Source: an uncultured Lachnospiraceae bacterium (lineage in GTDB: Bacteria; Bacillota; Clostridia; Lachnospirales; Lachnospiraceae). Taken from it: a stretch of 64,000 bases of DNA. Positions within the stretch are counted from its first letter, which is position 1, and each line of letters begins with the position of its first letter. A program made the translations under genes and the position numbers. A model generated the notes under the pieces. That model had not been told where the DNA came from, ran no database searches, and saw only the letters and a program-made list of their open reading frames with translations. Where the stretch lies: positions 1 through 64,000 of the forward strand of contig CAKRQV010000013.1 in assembly GCA_934394565.1 (NCBI GenBank). The letters run 5' to 3'. Positions 8,396 to 16,928 of the stretch are shown one piece after another.

Positions 8396-9448
8396 TCATT
8401 CTCGCAAAAGCAACAGTTTTTCTTCCGGAATCTGTAAATACGCAGGCAGTCCCTTTTCTTCTGTCTCTTTCAGCTGTTCTCTTTGTACAAACCAGCAAAG
8501 CTCCTCTTCATCTGTACCTGTGGTATGCAGAAAATACTTTCTTTCAAAAGGCAGCTCGGCCTCGTTTCCCGGAAAAATCTGTATACAGTTGTTTCTTTTT
8601 TCTTCCCAGACTGGAATAAAATCATGCGCACGGATACCCACATACGAAATATCCTCAGGAATCTCCTGCTGCAAAATGAGTTCGGTTCCCCATGCAGGTA
8701 CCTCCAGCCCATGGTTATTTCTGCGGATACATTTCGTAATGTTCTTACATCCGGTCAGCCGCGCAGCTTCTTTGCATCCAGGATTGGCAAACACCTCTTT
8801 TGTCTTCCCCTGACAGATCATATGACCATCGGCCATCACCAGAAGCTCCTCGCTGAAACGGTAGATCTCGTCCCGGCTGTGGGATACCAGGATGACCGTT
8901 CCCTCATACGACTTCAGCATCTCCATCAGTTCCTGCTGCAACCGGTCCTTTAAAAAGGCATCCAGCGCCGAAAAAGGCTCATCCAGAAGGATCACCTCCG
9001 GCTCATATGCCATGATCCTTGCCAGTGCCGTTCTCTGCTGCTGTCCGCCGGAAAGCTGTCCCGGCAGCTTCTTTTCCAGCCCCGCCAGCTGAAACGTCTC
9101 AATCATTTCCTGCACTCTGACTGCATTTTCCTGCTTTGTGCCATGGAGTCCCGCTGCAATATTCTGTTCCACCGTCATGGTCGGAAACAAGGCATAATGT
9201 TGGAAAAGATATCCGACTCTCCGCTTCTGCGGTGCAACACAGACTCTTTCCTTCGCCGAATACACCATACGCTCTGCAAGACGGATATAGCCATCGTCCG
9301 GCCGCTCGATTCCGGCCAGACAGCGCAGTGTCATACTCTTTCCGCAGCCGGAGGCTCCCAGAATACCGATCCGTTTTGCTTCTGTATGCACTTCACTGTC
9401 CAGCCAAAAGCTGCCCAGCTTTTTCTGTATATGGAAATCCAGCATCAC
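8396..9448 (-). CDS. modC: Molybdate ABC transporter ATP-binding protein
   Basis: 350 residues. ATPase of the molybdate importer, on the inner face of the membrane. Walker A is GASGCGKS at 31-38, the ABC signature LSGGQQQR at about 132-139, Walker B VILLDEP at about 152-158, and the His switch SHSRDEI follows. The C-terminal third (from about 230) matches the length expected for a molybdate-binding TOBE-like domain, with SYVGIRAHDFIPV as its clearest stretch. The start is GTGATG: either the GTG at 9448 or the ATG at 9445, both overlapping the moaC stop after GGAGG. Together with modB and modA it makes a complete ABC importer, with moaC inserted between modB and modC. Confidence 0.95.
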   Translation of the reverse strand: MMLDFHIQKKLGSFWLDSEVHTEAKRIGILGASGCGKSMTLRCLAGIERPDDGYIRLAERMVYSAKERVCVAPQKRRVGYLFQHYALFPTMTVEQNIAAGLHGTKQENAVRVQEMIETFQLAGLEKKLPGQLSGGQQQRTALARIMAYEPEVILLDEPFSALDAFLKDRLQQELMEMLKSYEGTVILVSHSRDEIYRFSEELLVMADGHMICQGKTKEVFANPGCKEAARLTGCKNITKCIRRNNHGLEVPAWGTELILQQEIPEDISYVGIRAHDFIPVWEEKRNNCIQIFPGNEAELPFERKYFLHTTGTDEEELCWFVQREQLKETEEKGLPAYLQIPEEKLLLLRE

Positions 9449-9924
9449 CTGTCCTCCCTCAGGAATGTCCCACTCTTACCGCCGCTCTTTTCCAGCAGAC
9501 GGATCTGTCCGATCTCCATGGAGCGATCCACTGCCTTGCACATGTCATAGATCGTCAGGAGTGCTGTGGAAACCCCGGTCAGAGCCTCCATTTCCACACC
9601 GGTCTTACCCATCGTTTTTGTTGTGCAGACCGCTTCGATCCGGTTCTCTCCCGGAAAACGGAATGCAATTTCCACCTTTGTCAGCTGCAGAATGTGACAG
9701 AGCGGAATCAACTCGGATGTTTTCTTGGCTCCCATGATCCCGGCAATCCGGGCCACGCCCAGCACGTCGCCCTTTTTCATATCGCCCGCCGTCACCTTCC
9801 GGAAACATTCTGTGGACATGCGGATCTCCCCCGCCGCCACTGCTATTCTTTTCGTATTCTCCTTCTCGCTGACATCCACCATGACAGCTTCGCCTGCGGA
9901 ATTGAAATGGGAAAATTCACTCAT
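9445..9924 (-). CDS. moaC: Cyclic pyranopterin monophosphate synthase MoaC
   Basis: 159 residues, the standard MoaC length. Converts MoaA's 3',8-cyclo-GTP to cyclic pyranopterin monophosphate. The N-terminus FSHFNSAGEAVMVDVSEK, the central IMGAKKTSELIPLCHIL and the conserved GKTGVEMEALTGVS and LTIYDMCKAVD are diagnostic, including the active-site Lys of the KKTSEL and CKAVD regions. Translationally coupled to modC by overlap, and 18 bp from modB, so transport and cofactor synthesis share one transcript. Confidence 0.97.
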   Translation of the reverse strand: MSEFSHFNSAGEAVMVDVSEKENTKRIAVAAGEIRMSTECFRKVTAGDMKKGDVLGVARIAGIMGAKKTSELIPLCHILQLTKVEIAFRFPGENRIEAVCTTKTMGKTGVEMEALTGVSTALLTIYDMCKAVDRSMEIGQIRLLEKSGGKSGTFLREDR

Positions 9925-9942
9925 CGCCTCTCATCCTTTCTG

Positions 9943-10647
9943 CTACCAGCGGCGGATATGTTTCATATGTTTCTGAGCCACACGATTCATCAGATAAATC
10001 GCTGCAAAAGCAATCAAAAGCACAATAAACACCCAGATCCCGGCCGTCAGATAATCACCATCCTGAATGACCATGGCAATCCTCTGCGATACGGTTGCTG
10101 TTTTCCCCGGAATATTCCCTGCCAGCATAGAGGTTGCACCATATTCGCCCATAGCTCTGGCGAAGGTAAGAATCGTACCCGACACAATCCCCGGCCCCGC
10201 TGCCGGAACCACAATCTTCCAGAAAATCGCCTGTTCACTCATCCCAAGCGTCCGACCTGCATAGATCAGATCCACATCTACCTGCTCAAAAGCCGCCCTG
10301 GCATTTCGATACATCAACGGCAATGCAATTACCGTTGCCGCCAGTATACAGCCAAGCCATGTCTGTACCACCTTAATACCGAAGCTGTCATATAAAAAGA
10401 GACCCACGGGCCGTCTCTTGCTGAAGATCAGCAGCAAAAAAAAACCGGCCACCGTAGGCGGCAATACCATCGGTAATGTCAGAAAACCATCCAGCAAAGC
10501 CTTTCTCCGCGGCCCCATGCGCATCACAGCGGATGCCGCCCAGATGCCAAGGAAAAAGGAGAGCATTGTTGCCACGACACCCGTTTTCAAAGATATATAT
10601 AAGGGACTCCAGTCCAGGGTTTTGAGAATGTCTGTAATTTCCTGCAT
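9943..10647 (-). CDS. modB: Molybdate ABC transporter permease
   Basis: 234 residues with about five membrane helices. The BPD-type permease loop that contacts ModC is visible as YAGRTLGMSEQAIFWKIVVPAAGPGIVSG, followed by FARAMGEYGATSMLAGNIPGKT, typical of ModB/CysT permeases. The start follows AGGGAGAATTAT. A strong 12-bp hairpin lies between this gene and modA upstream. Confidence 0.95.
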   Translation of the reverse strand: MQEITDILKTLDWSPLYISLKTGVVATMLSFFLGIWAASAVMRMGPRRKALLDGFLTLPMVLPPTVAGFFLLLIFSKRRPVGLFLYDSFGIKVVQTWLGCILAATVIALPLMYRNARAAFEQVDVDLIYAGRTLGMSEQAIFWKIVVPAAGPGIVSGTILTFARAMGEYGATSMLAGNIPGKTATVSQRIAMVIQDGDYLTAGIWVFIVLLIAFAAIYLMNRVAQKHMKHIRRW

Positions 10648-10661
10648 ATAATTCTCCCTAG

Positions 10662-10692
10662 TGCAGGAGGCAGTCTGTGCCTGCCTCCTGCA
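10662..10692 (-). promoter_or_regulatory. Intergenic hairpin between modA and modB
   Basis: A perfect 12-bp inverted repeat (10662-10673 and 10681-10692) with a 7-base loop. On the minus strand it is followed by CTAGGGAG, not a T run, so it is not a simple terminator. It could stabilise the upstream modA message or partly attenuate read-through, giving more binding protein than permease, as is common in ABC operons. Confidence 0.6.
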
Positions 10693-10726
10693 AATCTACA
10701 CAGTGAATATATAGTAAACTATAGGC

Positions 10727-11674
10727 TTATTCCACATCCGTATCAAAATAATAACTATCAAATACTGCCTTGGCTTCATCTGATGTCACGTAAGCCAGAA
10801 ATTCCTCTGCTGCCGCAGTCTCTGCCTCTGTCGCCTCATCATTCTTTACAAGGGCGATCGGGTAGATAACATTACCGGTCAGGTCATAGCTTACCTTCTC
10901 CAGAATATCCAGCTGATCTTCATAACCATAGGTATCCGAATAGTAGGTTGTACCCACTTCACAGTTACCCTCTGCCACAGCGGTCAGTACCTGGCTGACA
11001 TTGCCCTGCTCACTGATCTCCACACCACCTAAAGCATCGGAAATCTCCTTTGTTGTGATCGCAGATACATCGTCTGTCTGCTCTAACAGACCCAGATTGA
11101 CCATGGCCTGTCTGGTATATTTTCCCACCGGCACACTGCCGTCAGCCATTGCGATACTGGACGCTTTGCCGATATCGGCAAGACCTGTTACGGCTGTACC
11201 GCTGTCTTTTCTGGTTACGACAACAACCTGATTATTTACGACATTTTTTCTGCTGCCATCCACCAGAAGACCGTCTGTTTCCAGCTGATCCATCTGCTTT
11301 GTGGCTGCGGAGAAAAAGATATCACACGCAAAACCGTTTTCAATCTGATCCATCAGCTTACCGGAGCTGTCGGCATTATAGACGATCTGCACATCCGGAT
11401 GGTTTTCAGTGTACTTTGCTGCCAGATCTGTCATCGCTGTATTTAAGCTGGCTGCAATAAAAACCTGAATCTGGGTTTTATCGCCTGTAGGTTCTGTTAC
11501 AGCAGCAGTCTCACTACCAGATGATTCTGCAGAAAAATCGGCACTTGTCTCTGTTACAGAAGATGCGCTGTTTTCATTCGCTGGTATCAGTTCTGTGGAT
11601 TTCTGACCTCCACATCCGGACATGACAACAGCCATAATGGCTGCACAAAATACTGCTGCTATTTTCTTTTTCAT
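10727..11674 (-). CDS. modA: Molybdate-binding lipoprotein
   Basis: 315 residues. Signal peptide MKKKIAAVF... ends in the lipobox VMSGC (Cys about 21), so it is membrane-anchored outside the cell. A Ser/Thr/Glu-rich linker (about 22-70) leads into the binding domain, which starts VFIAASLNTAMTDLAAKY. The Ser in AASL and the NADSSGKL loop are the usual oxyanion contacts. FSAATKQMDQL and PVGKYTRQA are family hallmarks. It captures molybdate for ModBC. It has its own consensus promoter inside the end of the preceding gene, so it can be expressed apart from yqeB/yqeC. Confidence 0.95.
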   Translation of the reverse strand: MKKKIAAVFCAAIMAVVMSGCGGQKSTELIPANENSASSVTETSADFSAESSGSETAAVTEPTGDKTQIQVFIAASLNTAMTDLAAKYTENHPDVQIVYNADSSGKLMDQIENGFACDIFFSAATKQMDQLETDGLLVDGSRKNVVNNQVVVVTRKDSGTAVTGLADIGKASSIAMADGSVPVGKYTRQAMVNLGLLEQTDDVSAITTKEISDALGGVEISEQGNVSQVLTAVAEGNCEVGTTYYSDTYGYEDQLDILEKVSYDLTGNVIYPIALVKNDEATEAETAAAEEFLAYVTSDEAKAVFDSYYFDTDVE

Positions 11675-11711
11675 GTGTTTACCTCTCTTTTGTCTCTGCT
11701 ACTTCCCTGCG

Positions 11712-11740
11712 ATTATAACACAGTGTTTTAGTCATGGCAA
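11712..11740 (-). promoter_or_regulatory. modA promoter
   Basis: TTGCCA (11735-11740), a 17-bp spacer and TATAAT (11712-11717) on the minus strand, 38 bp before the modA start. The spacer contains the short inverted repeat AACACAGTGTT. This is one of the strongest promoters in the window. Confidence 0.72.
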
Positions 11741-11750
11741 ACCATGGTTT
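11739..11750 (-). promoter_or_regulatory. Palindrome overlapping the modA -35 box
   Basis: A perfect 12-bp palindrome, AAACCATGGTTT, overlaps the -35 hexamer and the stop of the upstream gene. Its position suits a repressor that senses molybdate or cofactor. No ModE-like regulator is in the window. Confidence 0.45.
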
Positions 11751-13089
11751 ACAGTGGTTCATCCACATCCCAAAGCTCCTTTTGTTCTGTCGGACAGTAC
11801 CATATGCAGTCTGGATGCTTCCGCAAAACCTGTCTGCCGCCGATATCCCCCTCCAGCGCCAGAAGCTCTGGAAAAAAGTCTTTGCCAAACCATACCGGAT
11901 TACCCGGATGCTCTTTTGTTCCGGCACAGACGATGCGCTCCGGATGCAGTGCCGCTTTTTCCAGTATATGCCGCACGGTCCTTACCTGCAGCCAGGGCTG
12001 GTCACTGACCATACAGAGCACCCCCTGCAGAGCCGGATATTCTGCCCACAGCTTTTGCAGCCCTTTGTGTAAAGACCAGGCAATGCCTTTTTCCGGTTCG
12101 TCGTTTTGTACTGTAAGGATTCCGTATTTTGCCGCCATATTTTCTATTTCAGCAAAACGGGTTACCACTACCCGTGGACTTTCTGTGAACGTCTGTAAAA
12201 TTCCCAGACTATGCCCGTACATCGGTTCCTTTTCCACAAATTCCAGCAACTTGTTTTTGCCGTACCGTGAAGAAGTCCCCGCTGCCAGAAGCAGAATTCC
12301 CGTTTTTCTTTGTAAAAGAGTATCTACCGCCTGACACACACCCTGCCCGATTTTACGGGATTTATCTGAAATCAGACAGACAAGGGAAGTATCCTTTCGC
12401 GGATCCACATCACCGATCTTTAAGCCTTTTTTTACCTCCACATCTGCCTGCAGCATACCACGAATAATGCCGTCAATCTGTGCATACACCGGCTCATCTC
12501 CCGTATAGGCCAGAAGCTCACCCTTTTTGACCACATCACCGATCTGCCGCACCGGGCGCATCAGCCCGTCACCCGCTGCTTTGATCAGCCGCTCAATCGC
12601 ATAACCTCCTACCATTCCCGGCACGCCGGTATTCGGAATCGGCTCACCATCATAGATCGGCTGTCCAAGCGTCGCGCCTCTCATCGTCTCGATCACCGCA
12701 TCACAGTCCTTGCCCCCGTAAAATCCGGGGCCAAGACCAATCACTGCCTGTGCATCATCTTTTTTTGTGCCCGTATTTTTCTTTGCCAGAATCGCATCCA
12801 CCAGCACATCCGGTTTATAGCTTTCCAGGATCTTCGCCGCCGGATCCACCAGTACAGCAATATCTCCCTGTGCACTGATATCCTGCGCCTGTGCCGCATC
12901 TGCAGCCAGCCGGGCCGTTATCCCCTCTACCTCAGCTGTTTTTTCATAAACCGCCCGGGAAAATGCCACCTGGCGACGCACCGACAACGGAATCGGTGTT
13001 TCTGTCATAATGATCTGGTATCCTCTTTTGTACAGCTCTGCTGCCACCCCAGTTGCCAGATCACCGGCTCCCTTGATCAGTACCTTCAT
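11749..13089 (-). CDS. yqeB: YqeB-type selenium-dependent hydroxylase factor fused to MocA-like cytidylyltransferase
   Basis: 446 residues in two parts. Residues 1-255 match the EF2563/YqeB family of selenium-dependent molybdenum hydroxylase accessory proteins (KGAGDLATGVAAELYKRGY, VIGLGPGFYGGKDCDAVIETMRGATLG, GEPIPNTGVPGMVGG). Residues 263-446 form a nucleotidyltransferase of the MobA/MocA type (ILLLAAGTSSRYGKNK as the nucleotide loop, MVSDQPWL as the metal site). The second half would attach CMP to molybdopterin, as molybdenum hydroxylases commonly use molybdopterin cytosine dinucleotide. Fusing both activities couples nucleotide addition to selenium maturation (inference). It lies downstream of yqeC. 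Confidence 0.92.
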   Translation of the reverse strand: MKVLIKGAGDLATGVAAELYKRGYQIIMTETPIPLSVRRQVAFSRAVYEKTAEVEGITARLAADAAQAQDISAQGDIAVLVDPAAKILESYKPDVLVDAILAKKNTGTKKDDAQAVIGLGPGFYGGKDCDAVIETMRGATLGQPIYDGEPIPNTGVPGMVGGYAIERLIKAAGDGLMRPVRQIGDVVKKGELLAYTGDEPVYAQIDGIIRGMLQADVEVKKGLKIGDVDPRKDTSLVCLISDKSRKIGQGVCQAVDTLLQRKTGILLLAAGTSSRYGKNKLLEFVEKEPMYGHSLGILQTFTESPRVVVTRFAEIENMAAKYGILTVQNDEPEKGIAWSLHKGLQKLWAEYPALQGVLCMVSDQPWLQVRTVRHILEKAALHPERIVCAGTKEHPGNPVWFGKDFFPELLALEGDIGGRQVLRKHPDCIWYCPTEQKELWDVDEPL

Positions 13090-13187
13090 GTTTCCTGTAC
13101 TCTCCTGTTTCCTTTTATAACCATATGCCTGAAATCACATTTCACAATAGCTGTATTTCTGCCTCACAGCATACCTTTCACTGTATT

Positions 13188-13976
13188 TCACACTTCATCA
13201 ACGAAATGCCACCATTTTTTTGTCCGCTCCGGCATGAGATCTGCCGTGGCCAGAATCGTTTCTATGCCCGCAGCTCGAAGCCCTCTGGCAATTTCTTCCG
13301 CCACTGCAATCCTCTCTAATGTGTCCGCTTTATTCAGGATCACGCTGTAATGCATCCTGTCCGTCACCTGCTTCCTGCCGCCAGAAGCCGACACCGCCAG
13401 CCGCACGATATCCACAGCCGTCAGTATATCCGCCGGGGTTTTCCCCAGAAGCACCGTCACCTTATCCACGCGGAAACAGACCTCCCCGATCGGCCTTCCT
13501 ACTGCATCCAGTCCATACACAGCCAGCACGTCCGTAGAAAACGGCACCACCACCGGCTCATGCTCCTCAGGTGCCTTCACCGGCATCCGCTTCGCTCCGT
13601 CCGCCTCCACGAAAAGCCAGAGTCCCTTCGCATACACCTGTTCCAGAAAGTCCACCGGAAATCCCTTCATCTTTCTCTCCGAAACAGGCTCCCCCAGCCA
13701 GACCGTTCCAAACCGTCCGGCCATCTCCGTCACCCGTTCCAAAGAAGCCTCCGGAAGGAAATCCCCTGACCTCTCAAGCTGCATATGCGTCGTCGTAGAC
13801 ACCACGTGAGAAATCCCTGCTCCCAGACACTCCTCCCTGAGCCTTAGGACCGTCGTAGTCTTCCCCCCGGCTCCCACCAGCGAAACCACCCGCGGTCCAT
13901 CATCCTTATTCAAACGTAAAGCATCCAAAAGCCGTTCCTCACGCTTCCAACCATCATCCGTCCACCGAACAATCAT
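13188..13976 (-). CDS. yqeC: Selenium-dependent hydroxylase accessory protein YqeC
   Basis: 262 residues with a P-loop at GAGGKTTT (residues 35-42), followed by VVSTTTHMQ and LFVEADGAKRMPVKAP, the pattern of the YqeC family. Family members occur almost only with SelD and selenium-dependent molybdenum hydroxylases, consistent with every neighbour here. The biochemical role is unproven; an NTP-driven step in selenium insertion is the usual proposal. The ribosome site is weak. It is separated from the hydroxylase large subunit by a 205-bp gap holding a long inverted repeat. Confidence 0.9.
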   Translation of the reverse strand: MIVRWTDDGWKREERLLDALRLNKDDGPRVVSLVGAGGKTTTVLRLREECLGAGISHVVSTTTHMQLERSGDFLPEASLERVTEMAGRFGTVWLGEPVSERKMKGFPVDFLEQVYAKGLWLFVEADGAKRMPVKAPEEHEPVVVPFSTDVLAVYGLDAVGRPIGEVCFRVDKVTVLLGKTPADILTAVDIVRLAVSASGGRKQVTDRMHYSVILNKADTLERIAVAEEIARGLRAAGIETILATADLMPERTKKWWHFVDEV

Positions 13977-14024
13977 AAATCACTCACTCTACCACTACAT
14001 ATAACATTCTTCCTCAGTAAACAG

Positions 14025-14173
14025 GCTGCGCCGTCTGGCCCTGTGATTTGACATATCATATACTCTTCAAGCGACTTCAGCGAGTAAGCGTCCGAGACTA
14101 CAGGCTCGGACCGACGGAGCCGGAGCGCAGAAGCGTATATGATATGGCGGAGCGCAGGGCCAGACGGCACAGC
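14025..14173. repeat. Long imperfect inverted repeat (MITE/REP-like element)
   Basis: Two 39-bp arms (14025-14063 and 14135-14173) match as inverted repeats at 33 of 39 positions. The 71-bp centre contains its own 7-bp hairpin (GTCCGAG at 14090-14096, CTCGGAC at 14105-14111). It fills most of the gap between the hydroxylase large subunit and yqeC. It may be a non-autonomous mobile element or a structured intercistronic RNA; I see no coding in it. Confidence 0.65.
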
Positions 14174-14181
14174 CGTCCGTC

Positions 14182-16464
14182 CTACTCCTCCCCCTCGCAG
14201 TACATCGCAATCTTCTCACTCGTAATAGGTAACTCCCTGAAATACCCACCCGTAGCATTATGGATCGCATCCGCCAAAGCCGGCGCCGGTGTATTGATCA
14301 CAATCTCTCCGATCGACTTCACCCCAAACGGTCCCGTCGGCTCAAAACTCGGCCGGAACTCCACGTCAATCGCACCATAATCCCGCCTCGTCGGAATCTT
14401 ATACTGCATGAATGAATTATTCCTGAGCTTACCATCCTCCGTATACTGCACATTCTCAAACAACGTCATACCTATACCCTGTCCCAGGCCACCCTCGACC
14501 TGCACTCTCGCCAGATTCGGATTGACCACCGTACCGCAGTCCACAACAGCCGCATAATGCAGAATCTCCACATGCCCTGTCTCCTTATCCAGCTCGATCT
14601 CCACAGCGCCGGCCATATACGGCGGCGGCGATACCGGTGAAGTATGGCTCTCCGTCACCTGCAGCGGAAAATCATTAAAGCACTGTGCCTTAAATCCGAT
14701 ATCCTCAATGGTAACTGTCTGACCATTTTTTATATTTTTTGCAACATGACCGTCAAATTCCAGGTCTTCCTCTTCACATTCCAGCATACGACATGCCAGC
14801 GTGCGGATGCGCTTTTCCAGCTCTGTGGCCGCTTTCACAACAGCCTGTCCCGTAATATATGTCGTGCTGGAGGCATAGGAACCGGAATCGTATGGTGAAA
14901 AGTCCGTGTCCGCGCCGGAAACAAAGATCTCATCCGTTGTTACGCCCAGACATTCTGCTGCCATCTGTGCCAGAATCGTATCACAGCCCGTTCCCATGTC
15001 TGCAGCTGCGATTGACAGACGATAGCTGCCATCCTCATTGAGCATGATCGTAGCCGATCCCACGTCCACATACGATATACAGGATCCCTGCATCGCCATC
15101 GCAATACCTACAGAACGCACTTTTCCATTTCCCATATCCCTGCAGGGGAATTTTTCCTTCCAGCCGATCATCTCTGCCGCACGCACCAGACATTCGTCCA
15201 GGCGGCATCCTGCTGCCAGCTCATTACTGTAGGCCATCATATGCATACCCTGACGCACCACATTTTTCAGACGCAGCTCAACCGGGTCCATATGCAGAAT
15301 CCCAGCCATCTCATTGACGATGGATTCCAGCGCGAAAATACCCTGGGTTGCGCCATAACCGCGATATGCACCGGTTGCCAGCGTATTCGTATATACGACA
15401 TCAAACACATGGCGAAAAGCTTTCATATTGGCGGTATACATCGGCATGGATTTATGACCGGTCAGTCCGGCTGTGGTCGGACCATGGTCGCCATAGGCTC
15501 CGGTATTGGACAGATTATACAGATCAAACGCCAGCAGGCGGCCGTCCTTTGTCGCACCGATTTTTACCTTTACTTCCATCTCATGACGGGGCGAACCGGC
15601 AATCTGGCTTTCATAGCGGCTGTAGATCAGCTTGGACGGTTTTTTCGTTTTCCATGTCACAAAGGCAGGATAAATTTCTGTTACAACGGTCTGTTTTGCA
15701 CCAAACCCGCCACCAATCCGGGGTTTCATCGAACGGATCTTGCTTTTCGGAATGCCCAGTGCATTGGACAGGATCCTGCGGACATGGTAGACGATCTGTG
15801 TGGAGCTTAACACTACCAGACGGCCATAGGTATCGATATAGCAGGTCGTGCGGAAGGTCTCCATCATCGCCTGATTGACCGCCGGAACATGATAGGTACG
15901 TTCCAGTACCACATCACACTCGGAAAAGGTCTCGTCCAGATTCCCACCGGCATCCTCCATATGGGCACAGAGATTCCGCTTGTTGTCCGCGCCGACCGGA
16001 TACAGGGATTTCCAGTTATCCTCGGGATGTACAAGAATTTCATTGTCCAGCGCTTCGTGATAATCCAGAACAGCCGGAAGTACTTTATATTTCACCTTGA
16101 TCATTTTCAGGGCACGGTCTACGCATGCTTCATCCTCCCCGGCAACGATGGCTACAGCATCTCCGACAAAGCGGACATGCTGATCGAGGATCAGACGATC
16201 GTAGGGACTCCATTCCGGGTAGGTCTGCCCGGCCTGGGCAAAGCGGTTTGCAGGCACATCCTTCCAGGTATAGACGGCTTCGATACCCGGAACCTTCATG
16301 GCAATATTAATATTGATATCCTCGATCAGGGCATTTGCATGGGGACTTCTTAAAATCTTGACGATCAGACAGTCCTTCGGCGCCAGATCATCCATATAGA
16401 CCGGTTTTCCGGTCACCAGCTGCATCGCGTCCTTTTTACGGATTGGTTGTCCTACTACTCGCAT
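14182..16464 (-). CDS. Molybdenum hydroxylase large (Mo-binding) subunit, xanthine dehydrogenase family
   Basis: 760 residues. Catalytic subunit of a purine/xanthine dehydrogenase: Mo-bound oxygen is transferred to a purine carbon. Moco-binding loops include IGGGFGAKQ, TGAYRGYGATQGIFALE and AADMGTGCDTILAQ. The catalytic Glu is Glu720 in GVKSIGEIV. With SelD, YqeB and YqeC beside it, this is probably the selenium-dependent type, in which a labile selenido ligand replaces sulfido on Mo. Residues distinguishing xanthine from purine or nicotinate substrates cannot be settled by eye; the adjacent xanthine permease favours xanthine or hypoxanthine. Start follows GGAGGTGCAGC and overlaps the Fe-S subunit by 10 bp. 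Confidence 0.94.
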   Translation of the reverse strand: MRVVGQPIRKKDAMQLVTGKPVYMDDLAPKDCLIVKILRSPHANALIEDININIAMKVPGIEAVYTWKDVPANRFAQAGQTYPEWSPYDRLILDQHVRFVGDAVAIVAGEDEACVDRALKMIKVKYKVLPAVLDYHEALDNEILVHPEDNWKSLYPVGADNKRNLCAHMEDAGGNLDETFSECDVVLERTYHVPAVNQAMMETFRTTCYIDTYGRLVVLSSTQIVYHVRRILSNALGIPKSKIRSMKPRIGGGFGAKQTVVTEIYPAFVTWKTKKPSKLIYSRYESQIAGSPRHEMEVKVKIGATKDGRLLAFDLYNLSNTGAYGDHGPTTAGLTGHKSMPMYTANMKAFRHVFDVVYTNTLATGAYRGYGATQGIFALESIVNEMAGILHMDPVELRLKNVVRQGMHMMAYSNELAAGCRLDECLVRAAEMIGWKEKFPCRDMGNGKVRSVGIAMAMQGSCISYVDVGSATIMLNEDGSYRLSIAAADMGTGCDTILAQMAAECLGVTTDEIFVSGADTDFSPYDSGSYASSTTYITGQAVVKAATELEKRIRTLACRMLECEEEDLEFDGHVAKNIKNGQTVTIEDIGFKAQCFNDFPLQVTESHTSPVSPPPYMAGAVEIELDKETGHVEILHYAAVVDCGTVVNPNLARVQVEGGLGQGIGMTLFENVQYTEDGKLRNNSFMQYKIPTRRDYGAIDVEFRPSFEPTGPFGVKSIGEIVINTPAPALADAIHNATGGYFRELPITSEKIAMYCEGEE

Positions 16465-16928
16465 GCTGCACCTCCTTGTTTTCTGTATTCCATAAAGGCA
16501 TGGATACCGCGCAGCTGTCCCTCATAGCCGGAACAACGGCACAGGTTTCCCGCCAGATAGCGTTTGATTTCATCATCGGTTGGTTCTGGATTTTCCCGAA
16601 AAAGGGCAATGGCATTCATAATCATACCAGGATTGCAGAAACCACACTGCTCGGCACCCTGATCGGCAATAAAGCGGCCAAACTCCTCGGCTTCCTTCTG
16701 CAGGCCTTCAAGAGTTTCAACTTTATGGCCATCGGCTCTGGCCGCCAGGACGGCACAGGACAGCACAGGTTTTCCATCGAGGAATACGGTGCAAAGACCG
16801 CAGTTTGTCGTTTCACATCCGCATTTTACACTGTAGCAGCCGTGTTCACGGACAAATTTGTACAGAGTCATGTCAGGGCTGATATCCGCAGCTATTTTTT
16901 TTCCATTCAATGTCATACTTACGATCAT
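16455..16928 (-). CDS. Molybdenum hydroxylase [2Fe-2S] subunit
   Basis: 157 residues, the standard small subunit. The N-terminal plant-ferredoxin-like domain binds one cluster through CGCETTNCGLC plus a distal Cys (VLSCAV). The C-terminal helical domain binds the second through CGFCNPG and CRCSGYEG. It carries electrons from Mo to the flavin subunit. It begins one base into the stop of the FAD subunit (TAATG) and overlaps the large subunit. Confidence 0.96.
   Translation of the reverse strand: MIVSMTLNGKKIAADISPDMTLYKFVREHGCYSVKCGCETTNCGLCTVFLDGKPVLSCAVLAARADGHKVETLEGLQKEAEEFGRFIADQGAEQCGFCNPGMIMNAIALFRENPEPTDDEIKRYLAGNLCRCSGYEGQLRGIHAFMEYRKQGGAACE

Noticed and set aside
9136..10395. 419-residue plus-strand ORF antisense to modC, moaC and modB
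   Set aside because: Three well-supported genes with motifs occupy the other strand; this frame has no recognisable domain.
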